Shown piece by piece: positions 8,393 through 17,068 of a stretch of DNA of 64,000 nt; the stretch's first letter is position 1, and each line of letters begins with the position of its first letter. Origin of the DNA: Chitinophaga eiseniae (lineage in GTDB: Bacteria > Bacteroidota > Bacteroidia > Chitinophagales > Chitinophagaceae); assembly GCF_900167135.1 (NCBI RefSeq), contig NZ_FUWZ01000001.1, positions 1,908,336 through 1,972,335 on the forward strand, read 5' to 3'. The notes beneath the pieces are model-generated. The model ran no database searches. It had not been told where the DNA came from and saw nothing but the letters and a program-made list of their open reading frames with translations. The translations under genes were made by a program, and so were the position numbers.

Positions 8393-8863
8393 ATGAACAA
8401 ATCAGAAAACTCCGGTAAAAAGGAAAATCTCAGTAAAAAAGAAGTCGAAAAAAGAAAACAGCAAAAACAAAGAGAAAAACAGGAGAAAAAAGAAGAAAGG
8501 CTGGCGAACAGTAAAAAAGGAAAGAGTTTGGAAGACATGATGGCCTACATCGATGAGGATGGTAATATTACCTCCACACCTCCGGACCCCAACAAAAAGA
8601 GAGAAGTTAACCTGGAAGACATTCAGATCGGTGTGGCGCGTAAGCAGGAAGAAGAACCTGCCAGCCTGATCCGGACCGGGGTGGTCACCTTCTTCAACGA
8701 ATCCAAAGGCTACGGCTTCATTAAAGACCAGAGAACACAGGAAAGCATCTTTGTGCATGTGAATGGACTGCTGGACCGGGTACGGGAAAACTCCAGGGTC
8801 ACTTTTGAGGTGGAGATGGGACACAAAGGTCCTAACGCTGTACGGGTGAAACTGACGAAATAA
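8393..8863 (+). CDS. Cold-shock domain protein with a lysine-rich N-terminal tail
   Basis: 156 residues. Residues 1-50 are very rich in Lys, Glu and Gln (KKEVEKRKQQKQREKQEKKE), probably a charged helix or disordered RNA-binding tail. A linker follows, with DEDGNITSTPPDPNKKREV. Residues 93-156 are a cold-shock OB fold: TGVVTFFNESKGYGFIKD contains the RNP1-type KGYGFI, and ESIFVHVNGL is RNP2. The protein probably binds single-stranded RNA as a chaperone. The tail roughly doubles the size of a classical Csp, a form common in Bacteroidetes. A long leader and a strong terminator frame a single-gene unit. Confidence 0.9.
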   Translation: MNKSENSGKKENLSKKEVEKRKQQKQREKQEKKEERLANSKKGKSLEDMMAYIDEDGNITSTPPDPNKKREVNLEDIQIGVARKQEEEPASLIRTGVVTFFNESKGYGFIKDQRTQESIFVHVNGLLDRVRENSRVTFEVEMGHKGPNAVRVKLTK

Positions 8864-8880
8864 GTCTGTCTATCATATTT

Positions 8881-8937
8881 AAAAGCTGCTGCGTTCCGGC
8901 GGAGGTCTTGCCCCCGCCGGATGCCGGCAGCTTTTTT
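8881..8937 (+). terminator. Terminator of the cold-shock gene
   Basis: Outer stem AAAAGCTGC / GCAGCTTTT (8881-8889 with 8927-8935) and inner G+C stem TCCGGCGG / CCGCCGGA, followed by a run of T. It lies 17 bases after the stop codon. Its T-run touches the end of the small minus-strand frame at 8936. Confidence 0.85.
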
Positions 8938-9052
8938 ATTGCGGCCCCTCCTGGTGCTGTATCATCATCAGGTATAACAGCGCTGCCAGCATCAGCAGGA
9001 CAGCCAGTCCGGCCGCAGCCAGACAGTAAAGTATTAAAAACAGTGTATTCAT
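8936..9052 (-). CDS. 38-residue single-span membrane peptide, translationally coupled
   Basis: A frame of 38 codons from ATG at 9052 to TAA at 8936. The sequence begins MNTLFLILYCLAAAGLAVLL, continues as a hydrophobic helix to about residue 32 and ends in a short polar tail (QHQEGPQ). The start overlaps the stop of the upstream acyltransferase as ATGA (9049-9052), the classical arrangement for translational coupling, which is the main reason to believe it. It fills the space up to the cold-shock terminator. A small membrane partner of the acyltransferase is a reasonable inference; the function is unknown. Confidence 0.55.
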   Translation of the reverse strand: MNTLFLILYCLAAAGLAVLLMLAALLYLMMIQHQEGPQ

Positions 9053-9867
9053 GACCGTAGGTTTGTTTTCCAGCGCCGGTGAGTCCACAGCCAGTAGGCG
9101 GGTGACTGGCAGATGTCCTGTTCCAGGCGGGCGTTAAAAATGCGTGTAATTTCTAAAGGTGCTTCGGTGGCCGGCTGATCGGTGATCAGCGAAAAGCACA
9201 TCTCCCAGGAATGCCCCTCCTGCCTGCGGATAACAGCATACACCACCGCGGCGTCCACCGCTTTGGCCAGCCGCTCCGTACCCGTGATCACCGGCGTAGG
9301 CTGATGCAGGAAGTCCACCATATGTTTGCCCTGCGGCGGCGACTGGTCCGCCACAAAAACATAAGCCCCGGGCGGCAGTCTGCGCTGTAACAGGTACCGC
9401 GGCGCCTCTTCCATCGTCAGTAGCTGCAACCCGAAACGGGAGCGTATCCGCTTCATCAACCGGTCGAAAAAACGATTGCTCAGCGGTTTGAATACGCCAT
9501 ATACCGGACAGCGCAATAAGGCCGGCAACATCGATAAACACTCCCAGTTGCCGTAATGCCCCAGCATCACGATCACCGGCCGGCCCTGTGCCTGGTAATC
9601 CTCAATCAAAGACGCGTTATGCAATACCAGCCGCCGCCCGATGTGACGGCGCGGCATCGTCATCAGCAAGGGCATCTCTGCAAACAACCGGCTGAAATGA
9701 CGGTAAAAATCAATCGCCGTCCGCCGGATCTCGCCGTAAGACTTCTCCGGAAACGAACGGGACAAATTCTGTATCACCTCCGCATAACGGTAACGCATCA
9801 CCCTGTATAACAGGAAATAAATGATCCACGCAAACCCCGCGGGATGAGGGTTGGATTTTATACGCAT
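9049..9867 (-). CDS. LpxL/HtrB-like lipid A acyltransferase family protein
   Basis: 272 residues of the lysophospholipid acyltransferase (LABLAT, PF03279) family, which adds acyl chains to lipid A or related lipids at the inner membrane. A hydrophobic anchor lies near residues 10-24 (AGFAWIIYFLLYRVM). The catalytic HX4E motif is GHYGNWE, with His104 and Glu109. FVADQSPPQGK near residue 193 and VDFLHQPTPVITG follow the conserved C-terminal blocks, and PAYWLWTHRRWKT is the usual C-terminal signature. The final TGA overlaps the start of a 38-residue membrane peptide. The exact lipid acceptor cannot be told. Confidence 0.88.
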   Translation of the reverse strand: MRIKSNPHPAGFAWIIYFLLYRVMRYRYAEVIQNLSRSFPEKSYGEIRRTAIDFYRHFSRLFAEMPLLMTMPRRHIGRRLVLHNASLIEDYQAQGRPVIVMLGHYGNWECLSMLPALLRCPVYGVFKPLSNRFFDRLMKRIRSRFGLQLLTMEEAPRYLLQRRLPPGAYVFVADQSPPQGKHMVDFLHQPTPVITGTERLAKAVDAAVVYAVIRRQEGHSWEMCFSLITDQPATEAPLEITRIFNARLEQDICQSPAYWLWTHRRWKTNLRS

Positions 9868-9983
9868 TGGTTAAAAAAAAGTTAAAGCATCACCCGCGGA
9901 CAGGGTAACTGCCCGCTGAAGTGTCGGTACCACGACCGCTGCACTATGCAAAATGACAGCAATTACAAAGGATAATGTTGCGG

Positions 9984-10014
9984 TAAACGGATTGACTTTT
10001 ACGCTAAACGGATT
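9984..10014 (+). promoter_or_regulatory. Direct repeat with 21-bp period upstream of the AraC gene
   Basis: TAAACGGATT occurs at 9984-9993 and again at 10005-10014, exactly 21 bases (two helical turns) apart and ending 5 bases before the ATG at 10020. Direct half-sites about two turns apart are the usual layout of AraC-family operators, so this is probably an autoregulatory site. If it sits so close to the start, binding would also block translation or transcription initiation. Confidence 0.55.
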
Positions 10015-10019
10015 TTTTT

Positions 10020-10994
10020 ATGGCCAATACATTCAGAAACAACACCGGCGATGTGATATTTATAGATGAGAAAAGTATGCAGATGGAAGACCTGATGATG
10101 ACCACAGACAGAAAGGCGCAAACCCCTTTCTGGGACATCAGCCTGCGGCAGCATTATTATGAAGGCATACATGTGGCGCAATGTACGATCAACGTACACC
10201 AGGATATTCATGTTGTCAGCGGAATGGACGCGCCAATTCCCGGAATGGTGTTCGTGCAGCAGGGAAAGATTACCGCCAAAGGCCATGATAGCTCACTTAC
10301 ACACCGCTTCGCAGAAGGACAGCATAACTTCTTTCGTAATCCCTATAACCCGCAGACAAGTGTTTTCTACCAGCAGCAGGACCTGCAGCTGCTGCTCGTG
10401 GGGTTCACGCCGGAACGCTTCCTGCAACTGGCGGAAGACGCCGGACCCTCTCTCTACCAGACTGCTAATAATATGGTGGCAGGAAAAGACTGGGAACAAC
10501 TGGAAAACCTGCCCGTCACCCGGCAGATGCAGGCCGCCATCCATGATATCCATACCTGCCGCTTTCAGGGCAGGATGAAAGACCTGTATTTGCAAACCAA
10601 AGCGCTGGAATTATTATTGCTCCGTTTCGAACAACAGGAGCAACCGGAATGCCCTGCACCCAAAAAAATAAAACTATCTGATACGGATATACGAAAAATA
10701 CATGCGGCAAGGGAATGCCTGCTGGCAGATATTCATCATCCGCCGTCACTGGGCCAGCTGGCACGGCTGACAGGCCTCAACGAGTTCAAACTGAAAGCGG
10801 GTTTCAGAAAGGTGTTTAATAACAGTGTGTTTGGTTATCTGAGAGAGCACCGTTTGGAGATGGCGCGGCAACTGCTGAAGAAAAAAGAGCTGTCTGTAAC
10901 AGCGGTAGCTTATGAAACAGGTTATACAACAGTACAACATTTCAGCAAAGAATTCAGCAAACATTTCGGGGTAAGTCCCTCGCGGATGGACTAG
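10020..10994 (+). CDS. AraC-family transcriptional regulator
   Basis: 324 residues. The N-terminal 220 residues form a PchR-like ligand-sensing part. The C-terminal region from about 225 carries the double helix-turn-helix of the AraC family: LGQLARLTGLNEFKLKAGFR in the first, and ELSVTAVAYETGYTTVQHFS in the second, ending FSKHFGVSPSRM. PchR-type regulators respond to siderophores or small aromatic signals, but the ligand here is unknown. The gene is preceded by a 21-bp-spaced direct repeat and ends head-on with a lipoprotein gene, the two stop codons sharing the palindrome CTAG. Confidence 0.9.
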   Translation: MANTFRNNTGDVIFIDEKSMQMEDLMMTTDRKAQTPFWDISLRQHYYEGIHVAQCTINVHQDIHVVSGMDAPIPGMVFVQQGKITAKGHDSSLTHRFAEGQHNFFRNPYNPQTSVFYQQQDLQLLLVGFTPERFLQLAEDAGPSLYQTANNMVAGKDWEQLENLPVTRQMQAAIHDIHTCRFQGRMKDLYLQTKALELLLLRFEQQEQPECPAPKKIKLSDTDIRKIHAARECLLADIHHPPSLGQLARLTGLNEFKLKAGFRKVFNNSVFGYLREHRLEMARQLLKKKELSVTAVAYETGYTTVQHFSKEFSKHFGVSPSRMD

Positions 10995-11752
10995 TGTTTT
11001 AAGACAGCGCGGTATTTACCCTGCTGGAGTTCCCAGCGGAAATACCGGTCAAAAAAAGCTTTGCGCTCGCCGGCCGTCATACGGTCGTTGAGCTTTTCGC
11101 GCAACAACTGTTGCAGTGCAGCAGGAACTGCCTGGCTCGTAATACTGTTATCAGAAAGAGAAATGGTATTGATCAGGCAGGTGTCTTTGTCAAAGAAACC
11201 ACTGACGGCCGCAATAGCGCGCTGGTCGGGCGCTACGTCATAAGCCACGGAAGATACCGGCATCCGGTAAGGATATTGTTTGTCTTCCGACAGATCGAAA
11301 ATGGTGTTTTGAAAATATCCTTCCTCCGGAGAAAATGCTTTTTCATGTACCAGGTACCTGTCCTGTAATAATTGATAAGGCAGCTGGTTGCCGTTGTTGT
11401 AAAGAAACCAGTAGCGGGGTTTCCCCTGTTGTTCTTCTATCAGGTATACGGGGAAATTAAAAGTTTGTGCAATGTGCACCAGCAGCTTGCCGGGCAGGCT
11501 GTCTAACGGTTGCACGCTGATGTAGTAACCCGATTCGTTGGACCGGTTGGTGACATCGGCGGGGGAGATGTTGCGTCCCTTATAGCGGATACGGTAGTTG
11601 TAAAGTGTGTTTTTATTGCCCGTATCCCAGTTGTTGTACCGCTGCTTGCTGGTGATGACCGTAAAAGGCCCGTAGTCCCGCTGTTCACTGCAGGCGCCCA
11701 GCATCAGCAGACTTAAACTGATGGCGATAAGGTTAAAACTTTTTTTCATCAA
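10991..11752 (-). CDS. Lipoprotein of unknown function
   Basis: 253 residues. The N-terminus has a lipoprotein signal with the lipobox LGAC, so the protein is acylated on the cysteine near residue 21 and membrane-anchored. The mature part is rich in Tyr and Asn and looks beta-rich (TLYNYRIRYKGRNIS, GYYISVQPLDSLPG, KPRYWFLYNNGNQ). No domain is recognised. Two adjacent ATG codons could start it. It converges with the AraC regulator with a 4-base CTAG overlap. Confidence 0.72.
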   Translation of the reverse strand: MMKKSFNLIAISLSLLMLGACSEQRDYGPFTVITSKQRYNNWDTGNKNTLYNYRIRYKGRNISPADVTNRSNESGYYISVQPLDSLPGKLLVHIAQTFNFPVYLIEEQQGKPRYWFLYNNGNQLPYQLLQDRYLVHEKAFSPEEGYFQNTIFDLSEDKQYPYRMPVSSVAYDVAPDQRAIAAVSGFFDKDTCLINTISLSDNSITSQAVPAALQQLLREKLNDRMTAGERKAFFDRYFRWELQQGKYRAVLKH

Positions 11753-11857
11753 TGAAAGATAACTTTATTTATCTGTTTTTTTCCGGTTGTGATTTTTTTA
11801 ACATTTCAGAAAGGTTACCTTTCCCCGGCTATGGGTATAAACGGAAAAATCACCCTT

Positions 11858-12754
11858 ATGCGTATCCCAATCCGTTATTTAGTTATTCCCGCTTTTGCTC
11901 TTGCCGCCTGTGGCAACAACAAATCTGCCTACTATCATGAGAATGCCGCTCCGGCGGCCGAAAAAAATGCCGGCGATTATGTAGCTACCGCAGATTCCAC
12001 GAATTTTTCCAATGAAATGTCCCGGTTAACTTCCGCATCCCGTAAACGTATACGCACGGCGGATGTACGATGCCGTGTAACAGACGTGTTCCGGGCTTCT
12101 ACCCGCATGGAGCAGGTAGTGTCTTCGGTACAGGGCATTGTGGTGGAAAGTACGCTGAAGAACGAGTATGCAAAACAGTACGACCTTCCTTATACCAGCG
12201 ACTCGCTGCGCCGCATGCAATTGTACACGCCCACGGCCAACCTCACACTGCGCGTGCCGGTGGCCAGCCTGGATTCCGTGGTGAACACCCTCACGGCTAT
12301 GGCGGCGTTTATCGATCACCGCGCATTGACAGACCAGGATTATACGCTTGCGTACCTGGCCAATGCACTGAAGAATAAAAAGGCAGGTCACTCCGCGGGC
12401 ACCATAACAACAAACAAAAATACGACTACACTGGACGTAGCGAAATACGAAGATCAACAGGAAGAAACAAAAATCGACAGAAGTATTTCCAACCTGAAAC
12501 TTCTCGATGATGTGGCTTATGCTACCTTCACCGTGGAACTGTTCCAGTCGCAGGCTGCCAGCGTGGAAACAGTCATTAATCCGCATTACGTGTCCCGCGC
12601 CGGCTTTGGGGCGGAGCTGCGCACTGCTGTAGCAGGCGGCGCCAATATGCTGCGTGACCTGCTCCTGTTTTTTGTGAACATATGGCCGCTGATGATCATG
12701 GCGGTATTGGGCTGGTGGGGATACCGGCGTTATCGTAAAATGCTGATAAAATAG
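11858..12754 (+). CDS. DUF4349 lipoprotein
   Basis: 298 residues from the ATG at 11858, which places the lipobox ALAAC about 17 residues in; an upstream in-frame ATG would bury the signal. The central region matches DUF4349 (PF14257): RIRTADVRCRVTDVFRAST, then VVSSVQGIVVESTLKN, and LRVPVASLDSVVNTLTAM. A coiled-coil-like segment follows (KYEDQQEETKIDRSISNLK). A C-terminal transmembrane helix (LLLFFVNIWPLMIMAVLGWW, about 266-285) with a basic end would anchor it twice. Function of the family is unknown, though it is usually an inner-membrane or periplasmic protein. Confidence 0.82.
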   Translation: MRIPIRYLVIPAFALAACGNNKSAYYHENAAPAAEKNAGDYVATADSTNFSNEMSRLTSASRKRIRTADVRCRVTDVFRASTRMEQVVSSVQGIVVESTLKNEYAKQYDLPYTSDSLRRMQLYTPTANLTLRVPVASLDSVVNTLTAMAAFIDHRALTDQDYTLAYLANALKNKKAGHSAGTITTNKNTTTLDVAKYEDQQEETKIDRSISNLKLLDDVAYATFTVELFQSQAASVETVINPHYVSRAGFGAELRTAVAGGANMLRDLLLFFVNIWPLMIMAVLGWWGYRRYRKMLIK

Positions 12755-12763
12755 GAGTCCGTA

Positions 12764-15082
12764 CTACCTGTTTTTCAGGCTGCTGATAAATTCGGTGAGC
12801 GCTGTATTGTTGGCCAGCCGTATGTTGATTCTCCGTATAGTCGTATCCGACATAAACCAGTTCATGGTATAGGAAGGTTCTCCTTTGGGGAACCTTTTTC
12901 TTAACGGGTCCTGCTGCCACTCCAGGCTGTCTTTGTACAAAGGTATCTGCACGTAGGAGGCTTTTTTGTAATAGTAGTCATTGATATCGCTGACATAGTG
13001 TGAAAGCCGTATATCGTTGACCGTAGTCTGCATGCCGTAGGCGCCGGCGATGGTCAGTATCGGTGCAAACAGATCATTTTTGATCGGCGCCACGGAGCGG
13101 AAATGTGCTTCGCCGGGAATAACAGGACTGTTGGTGATGTGCAGCACTTTGAAGTGCAGACGGCTGATCTGTTGATATAACAGGCTGCTGTCTCCATGCA
13201 AATGCCGGTCGTCTTCCCCTATGTTGATAATACCGCGGATGATTTCCTGGATAACGCCGGCGCCGGAATTATCGAAGTAACCGCCATCCACGAAGTATTG
13301 GTTCTGTATCCTGCCGGCAGGGCTTAGGTAGGGGAACCGTGCGCCCAATATGGCGCCGGAGGTAATTGTAATGTCGGAATCGTTCCGTAGTAAGCTGAGT
13401 ACGTCCACGCGGTTGTTGAAGATGCCTGCATCCAGCTGGAGGTTGGTGACAACGCCGGGATTGCCGTCCTGCATACGGGTGGTGTTGATACACAGTACGG
13501 GTAGGAACACCGTGTCTGCCTGCATGGCCGGGAAGGACGACATGGCAGCGTCGAAGGGCACCCGGTACAGGGAATCCCCGGCGATGTCGGCACTGCGTTC
13601 GAACGACTCTTCCAGTGCAGCAGCGCGGTCAGCTGCCCGGGACGTGCGGATGATATACCGGAAAAAATCCGGTCCCAGCATCCGCGCAAAGGTGTAGCTG
13701 AAATAGTCCTGTTTCAGATAGGTCATGGCTGATTTAGCGTAGAGCGGCTGCTCATGGGTTCTGTCTCTCAGCATGGAAAAGAAGGTGGCTACACCTACGC
13801 CGCCGCCGGAAGTGCCTGACAGGCAGAAAACGTGGCGGGAAAAGCGGTCTTCCGGCAGCTGACGGATACTGGCGTCTTCTATCTCACCCAGTACCGCGGC
13901 GGTCCAATAGGCTGACCGGGAGGCGCCGCCGTTGGCCATCACAAAATACACGTCATAGGTGCTGTCGGCCATCACAGGACGGGTACGCAGCCATGCCCGC
14001 AGGTAGGTGTCCAACGATGGCCTGGCTTCATAGTGGTTACCGTTTTTGGCGGTGGTTAGTTTTACGTAATGCGTTTCCTTCAGCCCGAAAATCAGCGCGG
14101 TGACGATAAAAAGAACATGAAAGCTGATTCGGTAGCGGACAGACAAGGCGGTGACAATGTTGCCAAATAACAACAACATGCCGAATGCGAGCAACAGAAA
14201 GGGGAATGGTCCCAGCCGCCTCGCAAAACCGAGACTGTAAATAGCGGCCACATAGGTGACGAGCGCCGCGCAACCGATAAGGATAAACCAGCGGAAGAAA
14301 CTCTTTTCTGTGCGCGGGATAAAAAAGTAGCTCATGATGCTGTCCAGCGGCGTATGCGTGAGCAGCAGGCTTTTCCGGGCGGAGATATCCAGTTCTACCC
14401 GCCGCAGATGGGTATACAGCAGGAACAGGGCGTGCAACAGCACCAGCAGCGCCAGTAACAAAAGAATACTGATGCGGGGTATAAAGCTGGTGGCGATCAC
14501 GGTGGCCAGCCAGGAAATCAGCAGCACCATAAAGACCTTCCGGAAAGCCGGTTGCATCGACAGCCTGTTGAGCGGCCTGTTGAGAAAATACAGCAGCGTA
14601 AGCGCCGCAACAAAAATGATCCAGCTTACCGTGCTGCTCAGCGGATGGAACAATACCGGCGATTGCAACATGGCCAGTTCCAGTAACAGGAAACAACAAT
14701 GCCCCAATACCCTCGGAAATTCATCGAGAAAAGGCTGGCTGACAGGAAAACGGTCATTATGGTCGTTGTAGGCCCTGGTGGCCGCGGCATCGGTGATCTG
14801 GGCTTCGTCCTTTACGTCGGCGATCAGCCGGGTGCGTTTGATGTAGGCGATGATCCTGGACGAATACCAGCTCACATACACCCAGAACCCAATGGCCAGG
14901 AAAAAAACGATCCGTTCACGATAGGTGTTTTCCGTATAGGCAACAATTACGTCTTTGCCCTGGTCCAGCGACCAGCAGATGAAAATGATCAGCAGGAGGA
15001 AGATAATCCCGGGAAAGAACAGCCAGATGGCTTTAAGCAGGTGCGCAGCCAGCCGGAGCAGGTTTTTCAGTAGTAGTAACAT
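12764..15082 (-). CDS. Polytopic membrane protein with C-terminal patatin-like lipase domain
   Basis: 772 residues. The first 340 residues hold roughly eight to ten hydrophobic segments (for example about 18-38, 55-78, 128-145, 150-168, 183-200, 203-223, 263-285, 294-312, 322-336). The C-terminal 430 residues are patatin-like: an anion-hole glycine motif MANGGASRSA near 382-391, nucleophile elbow GTSGG with Ser425, and the catalytic aspartate in FVDGGYFDN (Asp599). This Ser-Asp dyad cleaves acyl esters of phospholipids. Fusion of a patatin domain to such a long membrane region is uncommon. No cyclase or other phage-defence partner is adjacent, so a membrane-lipid maintenance role is as likely as a defence role. 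Confidence 0.8.
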   Translation of the reverse strand: MLLLLKNLLRLAAHLLKAIWLFFPGIIFLLLIIFICWSLDQGKDVIVAYTENTYRERIVFFLAIGFWVYVSWYSSRIIAYIKRTRLIADVKDEAQITDAAATRAYNDHNDRFPVSQPFLDEFPRVLGHCCFLLLELAMLQSPVLFHPLSSTVSWIIFVAALTLLYFLNRPLNRLSMQPAFRKVFMVLLISWLATVIATSFIPRISILLLLALLVLLHALFLLYTHLRRVELDISARKSLLLTHTPLDSIMSYFFIPRTEKSFFRWFILIGCAALVTYVAAIYSLGFARRLGPFPFLLLAFGMLLLFGNIVTALSVRYRISFHVLFIVTALIFGLKETHYVKLTTAKNGNHYEARPSLDTYLRAWLRTRPVMADSTYDVYFVMANGGASRSAYWTAAVLGEIEDASIRQLPEDRFSRHVFCLSGTSGGGVGVATFFSMLRDRTHEQPLYAKSAMTYLKQDYFSYTFARMLGPDFFRYIIRTSRAADRAAALEESFERSADIAGDSLYRVPFDAAMSSFPAMQADTVFLPVLCINTTRMQDGNPGVVTNLQLDAGIFNNRVDVLSLLRNDSDITITSGAILGARFPYLSPAGRIQNQYFVDGGYFDNSGAGVIQEIIRGIINIGEDDRHLHGDSSLLYQQISRLHFKVLHITNSPVIPGEAHFRSVAPIKNDLFAPILTIAGAYGMQTTVNDIRLSHYVSDINDYYYKKASYVQIPLYKDSLEWQQDPLRKRFPKGEPSYTMNWFMSDTTIRRINIRLANNTALTEFISSLKNR

Positions 15083-15173
15083 AACGGCTTCAATTTGGGA
15101 TATGCTGCTACTAAGATAAAGAATCCCGCTGCTAAAGTATTGGCGTCAAAAGGATTAATATCGCAGAATGTGC

Positions 15174-15629
15174 CTATGCCTGTGCATCCCGCATCTTTTT
15201 TATCCTGTCATGTTCCGTTTTCAGGGTAGACCGCTGCCGGGTGAGCATTTCGCGCAGATAAGCCGGTAGGTAGTCTTCCTGTAAGGCCTGCGTATAGGCG
15301 CGCATAGCGGCATCTTCTTCCGTTTCACAGTCGGAAAGAATAGCATGACGGTCATGACCGGTGAATACGCTCTTCAGCTCCATCCAGGCGTGGTATAACT
15401 TCCCGCCGGTAGTCTTGCCTGTTTCCATCTCTCCGCCCAATCCCTGGACTTCTTTGCCCAATGCATTCCGCATGGTGCGGCTTTCATCGATCATATGCGT
15501 GAAAAGCTCCTGCAGATCGGCGTCTTTGCCTTTAATGTCCTTCAGCGCTTTTTCATATCCGGAAATACGGTCATTATTGATGCCGATGAGATCGTTGAGT
15601 GTTTCTACGGTGGCTGTGTTTGTATTCAT
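15174..15629 (-). CDS. DUF2383 / PA2169-family four-helix-bundle protein
   Basis: 151 residues, all helical. It begins TVETLNDLIGINNDRISGYE, the typical start of the PA2169 family (DUF2383, PF09537), whose members fold as ferritin-like four-helix bundles. Several Glu/Asp/His positions could bind metal, including a MIDESRTM and a GHDRHAILSDCETEED segment. It is expected in the cytoplasm and often appears in stress-response contexts, which is background from the family and not shown here. Confidence 0.85.
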   Translation of the reverse strand: MNTNTATVETLNDLIGINNDRISGYEKALKDIKGKDADLQELFTHMIDESRTMRNALGKEVQGLGGEMETGKTTGGKLYHAWMELKSVFTGHDRHAILSDCETEEDAAMRAYTQALQEDYLPAYLREMLTRQRSTLKTEHDRIKKMRDAQA

Positions 15630-15709
15630 AGCTGCAAGGTTTTATATCCAACCTTCCACTATAAACATGCCAGCGGATTTGTGTATCTTCGACGCTATTT
15701 TTAAGAAAA

Positions 15710-16285
15710 ATGAGAAACTGTTTACATCTGTTGTTGTTATGCTGCGGCTGTCTGCTGTTAAGCGCCCCCACTTATGCCGGAGGTTTGTCTGCCTGGAATG
15801 AATCCACGCCCGGCGGCCATAAAATGGAATATGACGGGACCGCTCCCGCGATGGCTTTTTTCTACGGGGAAGGCTGTGATTCCACTAATAGCTCCCTGGC
15901 CCTGAAGACCTGGTATTTCTACAAAAATCAAATTATCGGAGAAGGAGAGGGCACGTTTTACGTGATCGATGAAGGACGTTGCGCGGTACAGCGTTTTACC
16001 AGCGAAACAGCTTTTAAGGAGTACCTGTCGGAGCGCCGGCTTACCCCCCGCCTCTGGAAGCGGACTTACCATCCCCTTAACATCTGGGACTACTGGGATG
16101 AATTGCTGTTCATGTCATTTTTTTTCAGCCCGGTATTGTTGCTGTTACTGATTGGCGATGTGGTGGTCCTGGTAGGGCTGGCACGCGGTAAAAAGCGGGC
16201 GGCCTGGAAATATGTTTACCTGGCGTCGTTGCCCCTGGTGTACATTATAGCGGGGCTGTTACAGCATTTTCCGCAAAGCTGGTAG
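15710..16285 (+). CDS. Uncharacterised membrane protein with signal peptide
   Basis: 191 residues. A signal peptide covers about 1-23 (ending PTYAG). A soluble domain of about 110 residues follows, containing WYFYKNQIIGEGEGTFYVID, and then two hydrophobic helices near 136-154 and 167-184. No family is recognised. A -7-like word TATCTTCG lies at 15684-15691, leaving a short leader. The last 41 bases overlap the end of the convergent MBL-hydrolase gene. Confidence 0.65.
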   Translation: MRNCLHLLLLCCGCLLLSAPTYAGGLSAWNESTPGGHKMEYDGTAPAMAFFYGEGCDSTNSSLALKTWYFYKNQIIGEGEGTFYVIDEGRCAVQRFTSETAFKEYLSERRLTPRLWKRTYHPLNIWDYWDELLFMSFFFSPVLLLLLIGDVVVLVGLARGKKRAAWKYVYLASLPLVYIIAGLLQHFPQSW

Positions 16286-17042
16286 CTTGTATCTGGAACA
16301 CGGCTGTTTCCGCGTGGCGGGAAGCCACGATGATCTGTGTGCCGTTGGCGTGCTGGTCAAACAGCTGTTGCACCAGGTGAGGATTATTGTTGTCCTGCGA
16401 CAGGTGGGAGAGCAGGAGGTGTGTCATGAACGAAGGGCGGTGCTGGGTGAATATCTCCAGCGCCTGCCGGTTGGACAGGTGCCCTTTTCCGCCACGGATA
16501 CGGTTCTTCAGGTAGTAAGGGTACCGGCCCTGTTCCAGCATCTGCTCATCGTAGTTGGCTTCGAGGAAGGCGGCGTGGCATTGCCGGAAATGGCTTAGCA
16601 CGTGCTCGCAGGGAGCGCCGATATCCGTAAAGATGCCGATGTTGATCTGATTACCGGAGACCATGAAACTATGCGGCTCCACGGCGTCGTGGTGTTTGGG
16701 AAAGGCGGTGACGGTAAGACCGCCTACCTGTACCGGTTGATACGCCAAAAACGGCATTACTCTTTGCAGGGCGAGGTTACCGCCGGCCAGTGTGCTCTGC
16801 GTGATATATACCGGTAACTGGTGTTTTTTCGCCAACACTGTTACTCCCCTGATGTGGTCCGAATGTTCGTGGGAGATGAAGATGGCTTTCACTTTCGTCA
16901 TCGACAGCCCCAGGCGGGTCATCCGCTTTTCCGTTTCCCGGCAGGAGATACCTGCATCAATCAACACTGCTTCCTGCCCGTTACCGATATAATAACAGTT
17001 ACCGTTGCTCCCCGAGTTCAATGACGTGATAAAAAGTGACAT
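16245..17042 (-). CDS. MBL-fold metallohydrolase, YycJ/WalJ-like
   Basis: 265 residues. The N-terminus MSLFITSLNSGSNGNCYYI is typical of the YycJ (WalJ) group of metallo-beta-lactamase-fold proteins. The metal-binding motif HEHSDH gives His58, His60, Asp62 and His63, and FPKHHDAVEPHSF and HLSNRQAL supply later ligands. Firmicute relatives are linked to DNA repair and cell-wall coordination and may act as exonucleases; in Bacteroidetes the substrate is not established. It overlaps the convergent gene 15710-16285 by 41 bases. Confidence 0.87.
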   Translation of the reverse strand: MSLFITSLNSGSNGNCYYIGNGQEAVLIDAGISCRETEKRMTRLGLSMTKVKAIFISHEHSDHIRGVTVLAKKHQLPVYITQSTLAGGNLALQRVMPFLAYQPVQVGGLTVTAFPKHHDAVEPHSFMVSGNQINIGIFTDIGAPCEHVLSHFRQCHAAFLEANYDEQMLEQGRYPYYLKNRIRGGKGHLSNRQALEIFTQHRPSFMTHLLLSHLSQDNNNPHLVQQLFDQHANGTQIIVASRHAETAVFQIQATSFAENAVTAPL

Positions 17043-17068
17043 GCTGCCAAAGATAGAAATATTTGGCT

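Noticed and set aside
12764..15082. Patatin protein as a CBASS effector (CapV-like)
   Set aside because: No nucleotide cyclase, HORMA/Trip13 or ubiquitin-like gene is adjacent, and CapV proteins lack such a long membrane region.
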